From: Mycobacterium gordonae
GTDB taxonomy: Bacteria; Actinomycetota; Actinomycetes; Mycobacteriales; Mycobacteriaceae
Direction: 5' to 3'
Assembly: GCF_002101675.1 (NCBI RefSeq)
Contig: NZ_LQOY01000078.1
Span: 1-64,000, forward strand
DNA: 64,000 nt
The position numbers and the translations under genes are program-made. The notes beneath the pieces were generated by a model. The model made no database searches. It saw nothing but the letters and a program-made list of their open reading frames with translations, and was not told the origin of the DNA. Numbering within the stretch: the first letter of the stretch is position 1; each line of letters begins with the position of its first letter. Shown in pieces: positions 56,219 through 64,000 of the stretch.

Positions 56219-56739
56219 CGGACCAGCCTAATAGGTGCCTGACGCAATACCGCGGATCGGCGGCTCGCTTAGCACACCCGCCCCCGGGACCGACAGGCGG
56301 CACACCGCCGGTAGGCGTGACGTACGACACAGCTAAATCGAGCTATCCACAATTTCCACAGGTTTATCCACAGTTGGGATGGGTCGCGGAGGCAGCCTCT
56401 ATCGGCCAGATTCCAGTAAAACTGTGGATAACGCGGCGGTAACGAGGCGTGTCGATCGACAGTCTCAATGCGCCCCGAGCGAATCGCTCGCCATACTGAG
56501 GCCTTCGGTTACCCGTTGTCCCGGAGGGCGAAACGTGCGAGCCGCGTCCAATTGGTAGACACCGGCGCAGCTCTCGACCACGGCAAACGCGCGGCGGGAC
56601 TCGGAGCCGGACGCGTGCTCGCGTCCGGTTTTCCAAGCCGGGTTTCTAGCGTTATGATCGCGGACGCGGAGCTTCATTGTGACTCACCTCACTCGGCCCT
56701 TCGGCGCGGCGAGGTGGACGTGCAGTTGGAAGGCATTTA
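56219..56739. other. Intergenic region between Rv3843c-like gene and small membrane ORF
   Basis: About 520 bases. The left part (56343-56431) holds DnaA boxes. I see no convincing protein gene or tRNA in 56440-56735; the short frames present lack codon bias. M. tuberculosis carries a transposase gene (Rv3844) and Rv3845 here; neither is recognisable. Confidence 0.5.
56343..56431. other. DnaA-box cluster
   Basis: Two perfect TTATCCACA boxes in opposite orientation (56364-56372 plus, 56423-56431 minus) and two near matches (CTATCCACA 56343-56351, ATTTCCACA 56352-56360). The local sequence is AT-richer than its surroundings. dnaA and dnaN are not in the window, so this is not oriC as usually defined. 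Confidence 0.65.
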
Positions 56740-56892
56740 ATGGCCACACATTCGTTCGGTCCGGGTTCGACACCGTCGAATTCGTACTCGGGATCGCCCG
56801 CCTGGAACCAGGCCTACGTCGTCGCCGCGCTGCGCGCCGGCCTGATCGCGCTCGCTCTGCTGGCAATCCTCGCCCTCATCGCCTTGTCCTGA
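56740..56892 (+). CDS. Small single-pass membrane protein, 50 residues
   Basis: ATG at 56740 follows GGAAGG with six bases between. The product begins MATHSFGPGSTPS, has a Ser/Gly-rich first 20 residues, then AWNQAYVVAALRAG and a hydrophobic helix of Leu, Ala and Ile to the C-terminus (LALIALS). A typical topology is N-out or N-in with one helix. It lies 164 bases upstream of sodA on the same strand. No function can be assigned. It was found by direct reading and is short, but the ribosome-binding site and helix support it. Confidence 0.65.
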   Translation: MATHSFGPGSTPSNSYSGSPAWNQAYVVAALRAGLIALALLAILALIALS

Positions 56893-57056
56893 TTCCAGCT
56901 TGATTCCGCCGCACGCGGGGTATACGGGGCGGGTAGGCAGGGGTCGTCCTTGCGGCGCGCGCGGTCATGGAGCAGGGTTGAACATGCCAGGTTGCCGCGT
57001 GGCGGGACCCCGCGAAGGACACGACAGACGATTCGCTCATCGAAGGAAGGAAAGCC

Positions 57057-57680
57057 GTGGCTGAATACACCCTGCCCGACTTGGACTGGGACTACGCAGC
57101 ACTAGAGCCGCATATCTCTGGTCAGATCAACGAGATTCACCACAGTAAGCACCACGCCACCTACGTCAAAGGCGTCAACGACGCGGTCGCCAAGCTGGAA
57201 GAAGCGCGCGCCAAAGGCGACCACTCGGCCATCTTCTTGAACGAGAAGAACCTGGCCTTCCACCTGGGCGGTCACGTCAACCACTCCATCTGGTGGAAGA
57301 ACCTGTCGCCGGACGGCGGCGACAAGCCGACCGGTGATCTGGCCGCCGCGATCGACGACCAGTTCGGCTCGTTCGACAAGTTCCAGGCTCAGTTCAGCGC
57401 CGCCGCAAACGGCCTACAGGGCTCGGGCTGGGCGGTGCTCGGCTACGACACTCTGGGCGGCCGGTTGCTCACCTTCCAGCTCTACGACCAGCAGGCCAAC
57501 GTCCCGCTCGGTGTCATTCCGCTGTTGCAGGTCGACATGTGGGAGCACGCCTTCTACCTGCAGTACAAGAACGTCAAGGCCGACTACGTCAAGGCCTTCT
57601 GGAACGTCGTCAACTGGGCGGACGTGCAATCCCGCTACGAGGCGGCCACTTCGAAGACTTCCGGGTTGATCTTTCCCTGA
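57057..57680 (+). CDS. sodA: Superoxide dismutase (Fe/Mn) SodA
   Basis: A 207-residue enzyme converting superoxide to hydrogen peroxide and oxygen. Metal ligands are His28, His76, Asp160 and His164 ([11 protein letters not shown]). The active-site Tyr is in HHATYVKG. Residue 145 is Gln (YDQQAN); the M. tuberculosis iron enzyme has His at this site as I recall, and Gln is typical of manganese forms, so metal preference may differ. No signal peptide is seen, as in other mycobacteria where export is SecA2-linked. GTG start with AAGGAAGGAAAG upstream. A hairpin terminator follows. Confidence 0.96.
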   Translation: MAEYTLPDLDWDYAALEPHISGQINEIHHSKHHATYVKGVNDAVAKLEEARAKGDHSAIFLNEKNLAFHLGGHVNHSIWWKNLSPDGGDKPTGDLAAAIDDQFGSFDKFQAQFSAAANGLQGSGWAVLGYDTLGGRLLTFQLYDQQANVPLGVIPLLQVDMWEHAFYLQYKNVKADYVKAFWNVVNWADVQSRYEAATSKTSGLIFP

Positions 57681-57694
57681 CGGTCTGGTCCATG

Positions 57695-57736
57695 GGCGAG
57701 GGCGTCGCGCGGCATCGCGCGGCGCCCTTGCCTTTT
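57695..57736 (+). terminator. sodA terminator hairpin
   Basis: A 17-bp GC-rich stem with two wobble pairs (GGCGAGGGCGTCGCGCG arm), a GCAT loop, and TTTT directly after, 15 bases past the sodA stop. This is close to a classical intrinsic terminator. Confidence 0.7.
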
Positions 57737-57839
57737 GACGCTGCGTCGGCGCCGGGCGCCGCACGCGATGATTCGTAACGTCGCCCGCAAACGGCCGTGT
57801 CGAGTTGCGCGGCGCCAAAACCCCGCGCATGCTTGATTA

Positions 57840-57867
57840 TTCGAGCTACCATTTGTTCGAGCTACCA
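57840..57867 (+). repeat. Tandem 12-bp direct repeat upstream of Rv3847-like gene
   Basis: TTCGAGCTACCA occurs at 57840-57851 and 57856-57867, a 16-bp period. It lies 39 bases before the likely start codon and might be a regulator site. Confidence 0.45.
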
Positions 57868-57905
57868 GCGTGGTTACTTCGGATGAAGGCGTCACGGAGG
57901 GCAAG

Positions 57906-58439
57906 ATGGATGCTGGGTCAGGCCGGCCGATAGGGGTGTCCCCTTTTCATGCTCGCGGTGCCCTGAAAGGGTTTGTGATCTCTGGGCGGTGGCCCGATTC
58001 CACGAAGGAATGGGCGCAGCTGTTGATGGTCGCGGTGCGGGTCGCGTCACTGCCCGGATTGCTCTCCACTACAACGGTGTTCGGCGCCCGGGAGGAACTT
58101 CCGGACGAGCCCGAGCCCGGCACCGTCGGCCTGGTTTTGGCCGAGGGCACCGTGTTCGGTGAAACCGCAATCCAGCCAGGGTATTTCGCCGACCACCAGC
58201 CTCCCGCACTGCTGATGCTGCATCCGCCCTCGGAGACCACGCCGTCCCTGCCGGAGTGCACCGGTGCCGCTTCGGGTTGCGTGCTGCTGCCCGGTTTGCC
58301 CTACCTGGGCCTGGAACACCGGGCCGCGTGGGTGGAAGCGGAAGCCGACGGCACCATCACGTCGATGGTCAGCCGCGTCGGCGTGGATCCGATCAGCCAC
58401 CCCGACACCGCCATCTTGGCGATGCTGCTGGCCGCCTAG
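57906..58439 (+). CDS. Conserved hypothetical protein (Rv3847 counterpart)
   Basis: A 177-residue soluble protein, nearly identical in length to what I recall for Rv3847. Landmarks are PFHARGALKGFVISG, RWPDSTKEWAQLLM and GYFADHQPPALLMLHPP. I recognise no catalytic motif. ATG at 57906 has GGAGGG just upstream; a frame extension to 57870 is less likely. A tandem 12-bp repeat lies upstream. Confidence 0.88.
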   Translation: MDAGSGRPIGVSPFHARGALKGFVISGRWPDSTKEWAQLLMVAVRVASLPGLLSTTTVFGAREELPDEPEPGTVGLVLAEGTVFGETAIQPGYFADHQPPALLMLHPPSETTPSLPECTGAASGCVLLPGLPYLGLEHRAAWVEAEADGTITSMVSRVGVDPISHPDTAILAMLLAA

Positions 58440-59143
58440 GGCTGGCTCGCCACCCTCCAACTCTGGTGGCCGGGTCGGTTCTGCACCGGTGACAGCGCCA
58501 CCGGCCGGCGCCCCAGCTGCTGTCTCACAGTGCCCCCAGCGCCGCCGGGGGCACCTCTGCTGCTAACCCACGACGCCGGCCGTGGTGGCGGCACGGGTGG
58601 CCGCGGCGCAAACTCCCTCAGGCGGGGCCAAGGGGTGACTCCCGCGCCGGGCACCGACTCCCAAGAAGCGGGCGTCCCGCTTGGCGAGGCGGTGCCACAC
58701 GTTTCGCGGCGCGAGCTCCGACACTCCGCGCACCGCCGTCTGCGCGGGCTTCCGGCCGCGCCGGTGATCAGCTGAGGCGACCGCACCGACACCAGGCAGC
58801 AAATTGACCAGTGGTCGCTTTTTGGCTGACCGCGGGTTGCCCGAAGTCATCCAAAGGCGCTTCGTGAGCGCCGATCCCCGCGGCTTCTGTGCTCGCTAAC
58901 GGCGGAACACGGCGCACGCTCAGACCCTGTATTCTGCGGATAACCTGTGAAATTTGGCCGATTTGTGGACACCCGCCCGGTTCGTTCCGATGCTCGTCGG
59001 GGGTACCGGGCCCGGTCGCCCCGCATGCTGGGACCGGCTACGATCAGGTTTGCACTTGGTGGTGAAGACCATCAGTCGCTACCATGATCAGCAAATACCT
59101 ATTGATACCGTTTGCTCTTATAGCCCCGGTGGAGGTCATATCG
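58440..59143. other. Intergenic region before espR, no gene recognised
   Basis: About 700 bases. Short frames on both strands lack a good start or family features. M. tuberculosis has a membrane protein gene (Rv3848) here; no remnant is obvious by eye. The right end should hold the espR promoter and leader, including an AT-richer stretch from 59080. Confidence 0.5.
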
Positions 59144-59542
59144 ATGAGCACGACGTTCGCTGCCCGTCTGAACCGCTTATTCGACACGGTGTATCCGCCG
59201 GGACGGGGCCCGCACACCTCTGCGGAGGTGATCGCCGCGCTCAAGGCGGAGGGCGTCACGATGTCGGCTCCCTACCTGTCTCAGCTACGTTCCGGTAACC
59301 GCACGAACCCGTCGTCAGCAACCATGGCCGCGCTCGCCAACTTCTTCCGGATCAAGTCGGCGTACTTCACCGACGACGAGTATTACGAGAAACTCGACAA
59401 GGAGTTGCAGTTCCATGCAACGGTGCGCGACGAAGGCGTCCGCCGCATCGCCGCCCGGGCACACGGACTGCCCCCGGAGGCTCAGCAGAAGGTATTGGAC
59501 CGCATCGACGAGTTGCGCCGGGCTGAAGGACTCGACACCTGA
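59144..59542 (+). CDS. espR: Nucleoid-associated regulator EspR
   Basis: A 132-residue DNA-binding protein with an N-terminal helix-turn-helix (TSAEVIAALKAEGVTMS followed by APYLSQLRSG) and a C-terminal dimer domain. In M. tuberculosis EspR binds many sites and controls ESX-1-linked espACD and other cell wall genes. Length and sequence of the DNA-binding part are nearly unchanged. ATG at 59144 has GGAGG eight bases upstream; an earlier in-frame ATG at 59084 would add a non-conserved leader. Confidence 0.96.
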   Translation: MSTTFAARLNRLFDTVYPPGRGPHTSAEVIAALKAEGVTMSAPYLSQLRSGNRTNPSSATMAALANFFRIKSAYFTDDEYYEKLDKELQFHATVRDEGVRRIAARAHGLPPEAQQKVLDRIDELRRAEGLDT

Positions 59543-59663
59543 CCCTGGCCGGTCAGTCCACACGTGACCTGGCGGTCCGTCCGGAGCGTGCTCGGATTAG
59601 GGTTGGCCCAGCGCTCGCACACGCATCGCGTCAGTTCACGAGAAATCGGGAGGGCAGCCGGGC

Positions 59664-60317
59664 ATGGGCCTGTTCCGCAAGCGAAAGAGCCGTGCGACCC
59701 GTCGCGCCGAAGCCCGCGCGATCAAGGCCCGCGCCAAGCTGGAAGCCCGGCTGTCGGCCAAGAACGAGAGGCGCCGCATCAAGTCCGCCCAGAAGGCGGC
59801 CGACAAAGCGCTCGCCGCGCAGCTCAAGGCGCAGAAGGACAGCGACCGGGTCGCACTGAAGGTCGCCGAGACCGAACTCAAGGCGGCCCGCGAAGGCAGG
59901 CTGCTGGCACCCACCCGGATCCGCCGGACGTTGACGGTGTCCCGGTTGCTGGCCCCGGTGCTGACCCCGCTGATCTATCGGGCAGCCATCGCGGCCCGCG
60001 GGTTCATCGACCAGCGCCGGGCCGATCAACTCGGCATCCCGCTGGCCCAGATCGGCCAGTTCTCCGGGCACGGCGCCCGACTGTCGGCGCGGGTCGCCGG
60101 CGCCGAGCAGTCGTTGCGCGCGGTTCAGGACAAGAAGCCCAAGGACCCTGAGACCAAGCAATTCGTCGGGGCCATCAGTGAGCGCCTTGGTGACCTGTCC
60201 GCGGCCATCACCGCCGCGGAGAACATGCCCACCCAGCGGCGACGGGCGGCGCACGCCGCGATCTCGGGCCAGCTCGACGGGATAGAGGGCGACCTCCTGG
60301 CCCGCCTCGGGTTGTGA
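59664..60317 (+). CDS. DUF6474-type conserved protein (Rv3850 counterpart)
   Basis: A 217-residue protein. The first 80 residues are strongly basic and helical (RKRKSRATRRAEARAIKAR, then an Ala/Lys coiled coil). A hydrophobic stretch at about 90-112 may contact the membrane. The C-terminal part is helical (VAGAEQSLRAVQDKKPKDPE). Function is unknown. ATG at 59664 with GGGAGGGCAGCC upstream. Its stop overlaps the next gene. Confidence 0.88.
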   Translation: MGLFRKRKSRATRRAEARAIKARAKLEARLSAKNERRRIKSAQKAADKALAAQLKAQKDSDRVALKVAETELKAAREGRLLAPTRIRRTLTVSRLLAPVLTPLIYRAAIAARGFIDQRRADQLGIPLAQIGQFSGHGARLSARVAGAEQSLRAVQDKKPKDPETKQFVGAISERLGDLSAAITAAENMPTQRRRAAHAAISGQLDGIEGDLLARLGL

Positions 60318-60568
60318 TGGGAGTGCGTCGGCACCCACCACTGGCACCCGTGGCTCTGCTGTGGGTGATCGCGGCCGTGGTCGCCGTCCTGACGGCCGGG
60401 GCCGCGTCAGCGGACAGCGCGCGGGTCTGGGCCGGGCCGCCGGACACGTCTCACCCGGCAGCCAAGCCGGCCGACCCGGACGGCGAGCTACCCACCTGGC
60501 CGTTCGCGGTGGGAGCCATTGCCGCGGTCGCCGTCGTCGCGATCTGGTCCGTACGGCGCAGGCCGTAG
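60314..60568 (+). CDS. Small membrane protein (Rv3851 counterpart)
   Basis: An 84-residue protein with a hydrophobic N-terminal helix (about 10-32), an Asp/Pro-rich outside loop and a second helix (about 62-79) before a basic end (VRRRP). It could span the membrane twice or have a cleaved signal (VLTAGAASA). GTG at 60314 overlaps the previous stop as GTGA; ATG at 60317 is equally possible. Function unknown. Confidence 0.82.
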   Translation: MMGVRRHPPLAPVALLWVIAAVVAVLTAGAASADSARVWAGPPDTSHPAAKPADPDGELPTWPFAVGAIAAVAVVAIWSVRRRP

Positions 60569-60647
60569 TCAATGCGCGTACTGGCATGATGGGACCCGAG
60601 CTTCGAGCGACCTACTAGCGACGACCAAGCTGCAAAGGAGCGGCCGC

Positions 60648-61106
<459 letters not shown>

Positions 61107-61108
61107 CG

Positions 61109-61594
61109 ATGGCTGTGACGTTCCGTCCGACGGCCGACCTGGTTGACGACATCGGCGCCGCGGTGCGTAGCTGCGATCTGCAGTTCCGCCAGTTCGGCGC
61201 CCGCACGCAATTCGCCGGACCGATCACCACCGTTCGCTGTTTCCAGGACAACGCGCTGTTGAAGTCGATCTTGTCCGGGCCGGGTGACGGCGGGGTCCTG
61301 GTGGTTGACGGCGGGGGGTCACTGCACACGGCGTTGGTCGGTGACCTGATCGCCGAGCTGGCCCGCTCCAATGGCTGGGCCGGCCTAATAGTCCACGGCG
61401 CGGTACGCGACGCCGCCACCCTGCGCGGCATCGATATCGGCATCAAAGCGCTGGGCACCAACCCCCGCAAGAGCACCAAGACGGGCGAAGGGGATCGCGA
61501 CGTCGAAATCGCACTGGGCGGTGTGACTTTCGCGCCGGGCGAGGTGGCCTACAGCGACGACGACGGCGTTGTCGTCGTCGCTGCAGGAGAATGA
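61109..61594 (+). CDS. rraA: RraA family protein (often mis-annotated MenG)
   Basis: A 161-residue RraA-fold protein. Conserved stretches are [24 protein letters not shown] and [23 protein letters not shown]. RraA in E. coli restrains RNase E; other members are aldolases for 4-hydroxy-4-methyl-2-oxoglutarate. The older name menG for menaquinone methylation is not supported by the sequence. ATG two bases after the hns stop. It converges on ethA. Confidence 0.92.
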   Translation: MAVTFRPTADLVDDIGAAVRSCDLQFRQFGARTQFAGPITTVRCFQDNALLKSILSGPGDGGVLVVDGGGSLHTALVGDLIAELARSNGWAGLIVHGAVRDAATLRGIDIGIKALGTNPRKSTKTGEGDRDVEIALGGVTFAPGEVAYSDDDGVVVVAAGE

Positions 61595-61601
61595 GCCGCT
61601 A

Positions 61602-63071
61602 CTAAACAGCCACCGGCGCGGGCTTTTTCGCGAACCGCAGACCCTCGTCGGGGATCTTGCCCCGCCGGATCAGGTGGATGTCACGCAGATAGTTCTGGTT
61701 CAGCCGCCATGGGGTACGCGAGCCCTGCTTCGGTAATTCGTCGAGCGACCGCAGCACATAGCCCGGCGTGAACTCCATGAACGGACGGTCCTCGACGTCG
61801 GAGGCCGGCTCGTCGACCACCACGGTGTCGTAGCCGTTGTCGTCCAGGTAATTCAGCAAGCGACAGCCGAACTCGGAAACCAGGTCGGCCTTGAGCGTCC
61901 ACGACGCATTGGTGTACCCGACGGTGTAGACCATGTTCGGGATGCCCGTAAGCATCATGCCCTTGTAGGCCATCGTCTTGGTCAGATCGACCGGCTCGCC
62001 GTCGATGCTGGTGGTCGCGCCGCCGAACAACTGGAGGTTCAAACCCGTTGCGGTGATGATGATGTCGGCGGGCAGTTCGCGACCCGAGTTGAGTCGGATC
62101 CCCTCGCGTGTGAAGCGGTCGATGGTGTCGGTCACCACGTCGACTTGCCCGCGGCGAATGGTGCGGAACAGGTCTCCGTTGGGCACCAGGCACAACCGCT
62201 GTTCCCACGGGTTGTAGTGCGGACCGAAGTGGGTGCGCACGTCGTAGCCTTCGGGCAGTTGACGTTTCACCAGCCCCATGAACATTTTCCGCATCCGTCG
62301 CGGCCACTTCTGACAGGCCGCGTACACGGCCTGCTGGCGCAGCACGTTCTTCCACCGGATCGTGGTGTACGCCATCTTCTCCGGCAGCAAGCGATTGAGC
62401 CGTTCGGCGATGGTGTCTTCTTCGGGTTGAGACACGATGTAGGTGGGCGAGCGCTGCAGCATCGTGACGTGTTCGGCACCCGAATTGGCCAGCGCCGGAA
62501 CAAGAGTGACTGAGGTGGCACCGCTGCCGATGACGACGATGCGCTTGCCCTGGTAATCGAGTTCCTCGGGCCAGTGCTGCGGGTGAATGATCGGTCCGGC
62601 GAAGTCCTCGGCGCCAGGGAATTTCGGCGAGTAACCCTCGTCGTAGTTGTAGTAGCCGCTGCACAGGAACAGGAACGAGCAGGTGAGCGTGCTCGGCGTG
62701 CCGTTGCTGTCGATCTGGAGGGTCCACTGGTTGTCGGCACTGGACCAATCCGCGCCGACCACCCGCTGCTGGAACCGGATGTGCTTGTCGATGCCGTACA
62801 TGGCGGCGGTGCTTTTGACGTACTCGAGGATCGGCTTGCCGTCGGCGATGGCCTGGCGTTCGGTCCACGGCCGGAAGCGGAAGCCCAGGGTGTGCATGTC
62901 GGAGTCGGAGCGGATACCCGGGTAGCGGAACAGGTCCCAGGTGCCGCCCATGTCGGCCCGCTTTTCCAGGATCGCGTAGCTCTTCGTCGGGCACCGGTCC
63001 TGCAGGTGCCAGGCCGCGCTAACCCCCGAAATGCCGGCGCCGACGATGACGACGTCAAGGTGCTCAGTCAT
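61602..63071 (-). CDS. ethA: Baeyer-Villiger monooxygenase EthA
   Basis: A 489-residue FAD- and NADPH-dependent monooxygenase that activates thioamide drugs such as ethionamide in M. tuberculosis; its native role may be in lipid metabolism. FAD Rossmann motif VVIVGAGISGVSAAWHL at the N-terminus; BVMO fingerprint near residue 160 (FAGPIIHPQHWPEELDY); NADPH motif VVIGSGATSVTL. It is intact. ATG at 63071. It is divergent from its repressor gene ethR, with a 97-base shared operator region. Confidence 0.96.
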   Translation of the reverse strand: MTEHLDVVIVGAGISGVSAAWHLQDRCPTKSYAILEKRADMGGTWDLFRYPGIRSDSDMHTLGFRFRPWTERQAIADGKPILEYVKSTAAMYGIDKHIRFQQRVVGADWSSADNQWTLQIDSNGTPSTLTCSFLFLCSGYYNYDEGYSPKFPGAEDFAGPIIHPQHWPEELDYQGKRIVVIGSGATSVTLVPALANSGAEHVTMLQRSPTYIVSQPEEDTIAERLNRLLPEKMAYTTIRWKNVLRQQAVYAACQKWPRRMRKMFMGLVKRQLPEGYDVRTHFGPHYNPWEQRLCLVPNGDLFRTIRRGQVDVVTDTIDRFTREGIRLNSGRELPADIIITATGLNLQLFGGATTSIDGEPVDLTKTMAYKGMMLTGIPNMVYTVGYTNASWTLKADLVSEFGCRLLNYLDDNGYDTVVVDEPASDVEDRPFMEFTPGYVLRSLDELPKQGSRTPWRLNQNYLRDIHLIRRGKIPDEGLRFAKKPAPVAV

Positions 63072-63091
63072 TCGGCCACGGTATCAACACC

Positions 63092-63155
63092 GTGTCGAGT
63101 CGGTCAACGAGACGTCGAACATTGGTCGACATACTGTCGAGAGTCTCGACGCCGT
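63092..63155. promoter_or_regulatory. EthR operator region
   Basis: Between divergent ethA and ethR the sequence holds repeated GTCGA/TCGAC elements at about 63094, 63113, 63125, 63136 and 63145. This resembles the long operator bound by several EthR dimers in M. tuberculosis. Confidence 0.6.
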
Positions 63156-63168
63156 GTAGGCTGCGTGC

Positions 63169-63816
63169 GTGACCACGTCTCCGGCAAACAGGGCTTCGCT
63201 GCCGCGGGGACGGCGCACCGCCCGGCCTTCCGGCGACGAGCGGGAGCTGGCAATCCTCGCCACTGCCGAAAAACTGCTGTTAGATCGCCCGCTGGCCGAT
63301 ATCTCAGTCGACGACCTGGCCAAAGGGGCGGGTATCTCCCGGCCCACCTTCTACTTTTATTTCCCGTCCAAAGAAGCCGTGTTGTTGACCCTGCTGGACC
63401 GGGTGGTCAACGAAGCCGACTCGGCCTTGCAGTCCCTGGCCGACGGGCTGGAAACCGGTCGTGACGACATGTGGCGCACCGGGATCAACGTGTTCGTGCA
63501 GACCTTCGGATCTCACCGGGCCGTGATCCGGGGCGGTCAGGGCGTCCGGGCGATCAATTCGGAGGTTCGGGGACTGTGGTCCGCTTTCATGCAGAAGTGG
63601 ATCGCCCACACCGCATCCATCATCGAAGCCGAACGCGAGCGGGGAGCCGCACCCGTTACTCTGCCTGCCCTGGAGCTGGCCACGGCGCTCAACCTGATGA
63701 ACGAGCGCGCGCTGTCGGCGTCGTTCCTGGCTGAGGAGCCCTCGGTGCCGGAGGCCACCGTGCTGGATACTTTGGTGCACATCTGGGTCAGCGCCATTTA
63801 CGGCGAGAAACGCTGA
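63169..63816 (+). CDS. ethR: TetR-family repressor EthR
   Basis: A 215-residue repressor of ethA. The helix-turn-helix is ISVDDLAKGAGISRPTFYFYF followed by PSKEAVL. The ligand-binding domain contains MWRTGINVFVQTFGSHRAV and a hydrophobic tunnel known in the M. tuberculosis protein. GTG start at 63169. Its length matches M. tuberculosis (216). The dinB gene follows 24 bases downstream. Confidence 0.95.
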   Translation: MTTSPANRASLPRGRRTARPSGDERELAILATAEKLLLDRPLADISVDDLAKGAGISRPTFYFYFPSKEAVLLTLLDRVVNEADSALQSLADGLETGRDDMWRTGINVFVQTFGSHRAVIRGGQGVRAINSEVRGLWSAFMQKWIAHTASIIEAERERGAAPVTLPALELATALNLMNERALSASFLAEEPSVPEATVLDTLVHIWVSAIYGEKR

Positions 63817-63833
63817 CCTGTCGGCCGACCGTG

Positions 63834-63847
63834 CGAACATATGTTCG
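63834..63847 (+). promoter_or_regulatory. LexA (SOS) box overlapping the dinB start
   Basis: CGAACATATGTTCG has both perfect half-sites of the mycobacterial SOS box (CGAAC-N4-GTTCG). The ATG of the polymerase gene (63841) lies in its centre. Regulation by LexA, and a leaderless or shifted start, are possible. Confidence 0.65.
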
Positions 63848-64000
63848 TGCGCTGTGAGGCGTCCATCCTGCATGCGGACCTGGACTCGTTCTATGCCTCC
63901 GTCGAACAGCGGGACGACCCCGGTCTACGGGGCCGCCCGGTCATCGTCGGCGGCGGCGTCGTGCTGGCCGCCAGCTACGAGGCAAAGGCCTACGGGGTGC
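63841..64000 (+). CDS. dinB: DinB-type Y-family DNA polymerase, N-terminal part
   Basis: The first 53 residues of a DNA polymerase IV-like enzyme; the window ends inside it. [13 protein letters not shown] is the metal-binding palm motif with the steric-gate aromatic, followed by [23 protein letters not shown], which here holds the usual nucleotide-binding Y-E-A-K-A-Y-G. It follows ethR as dinB3 does in M. smegmatis, as I recall. ATG at 63841 sits within a perfect SOS-box core. Confidence 0.85.
   Translation, partial: MFVRCEASILHADLDSFYASVEQRDDPGLRGRPVIVGGGVVLAASYEAKAYGV

Noticed and set aside
56343..56431. Chromosomal origin of replication
   Set aside because: DnaA boxes are present, but dnaA, dnaN, recF and rpmH are not in the window, and gene order places the canonical oriC elsewhere.
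56540..56660. Possible tRNA (a D-loop-like AATTGGTAGAC near 56550)
   Set aside because: No GTTCRANYC T-loop or matching acceptor stem was found.
58563..58850. 95-residue minus-strand frame
   Set aside because: No ribosome-binding site, family feature or hydrophobic pattern; composition like other shadow frames.
61109..61594. Demethylmenaquinone methyltransferase MenG
   Set aside because: The sequence has the RraA fold motifs and no SAM-binding methyltransferase motif.

Overview
The window is chromosomal DNA of a slow-growing, non-tuberculous Mycobacterium. It is GC-rich, carries a long PE_PGRS-type glycine-rich gene, and follows the gene order of the M. tuberculosis segment accD4 (Rv3799c) to ethR (Rv3855). 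All Rv numbers and comparisons are from memory of that genome; no search was run. The species cannot be named. I see no rRNA or tRNA gene, insertion sequence, prophage or CRISPR array.

Layout. (1) 1-5582: C-terminal part of a PE_PGRS gene cut by the window start, with an apparent frameshift in a G run, ending at a strong hairpin. (2) 5670-28103: the mycolic acid and arabinogalactan core. fadD32-pks13-accD4 activates and condenses the mycolate chains; then come the cutinase-like Rv3802c, fbpD and fbpA (mycolyl transfer), aftB, ubiA, the Rv3807c phosphatase, glfT2 and glf (arabinan and galactan synthesis), erp, and a peptidoglycan amidase. (3) 28113-37059: mostly accessory relative to M. tuberculosis. 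It holds a fused ornithine decarboxylase-spermidine synthase, an SRPBCC protein, a divergent AraC regulator/P450 pair, the PE_PGRS62 counterpart, and a three-gene operon (YgiB-like protein, glutathionylspermidine synthase-like ATP-grasp ligase, DUF350 membrane protein). (4) 37142-43120: HAD phosphatase, three tandem acyltransferases, a phosphotransferase and a metallo-beta-lactamase/Rieske fusion. The sulfolipid block (Rv3820c-Rv3828c) that follows in M. tuberculosis is missing. (5) 43206-64000: a flavin oxidoreductase/TetR/DUF2834 unit, a GGDEF protein, serS, pheA, an IdeR-type box before a DUF2470 gene, a full-length LCP ligase, glpQ1 (no bfrB between them), sodA, espR, the small hns-like gene, rraA, ethA/ethR and the start of a DinB polymerase.

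Most noteworthy. Two polyamine-linked loci lie about 4.7 kb apart: the decarboxylase-aminopropyltransferase fusion at 28113-30032 and the amidoligase operon at 34693-37059. Together they could make a polyamine and attach it to a protein or peptide; this is inference. Other points are a DnaA-box cluster at 56343-56431 far from any dnaA gene, a perfect SOS-box core overlapping the dinB start codon, a 15-bp motif shared by the two genes flanking a TetR gene, an MPT51 homologue with a serine at the nucleophile position, a Gln145 SodA, and a 50-residue membrane ORF upstream of sodA.
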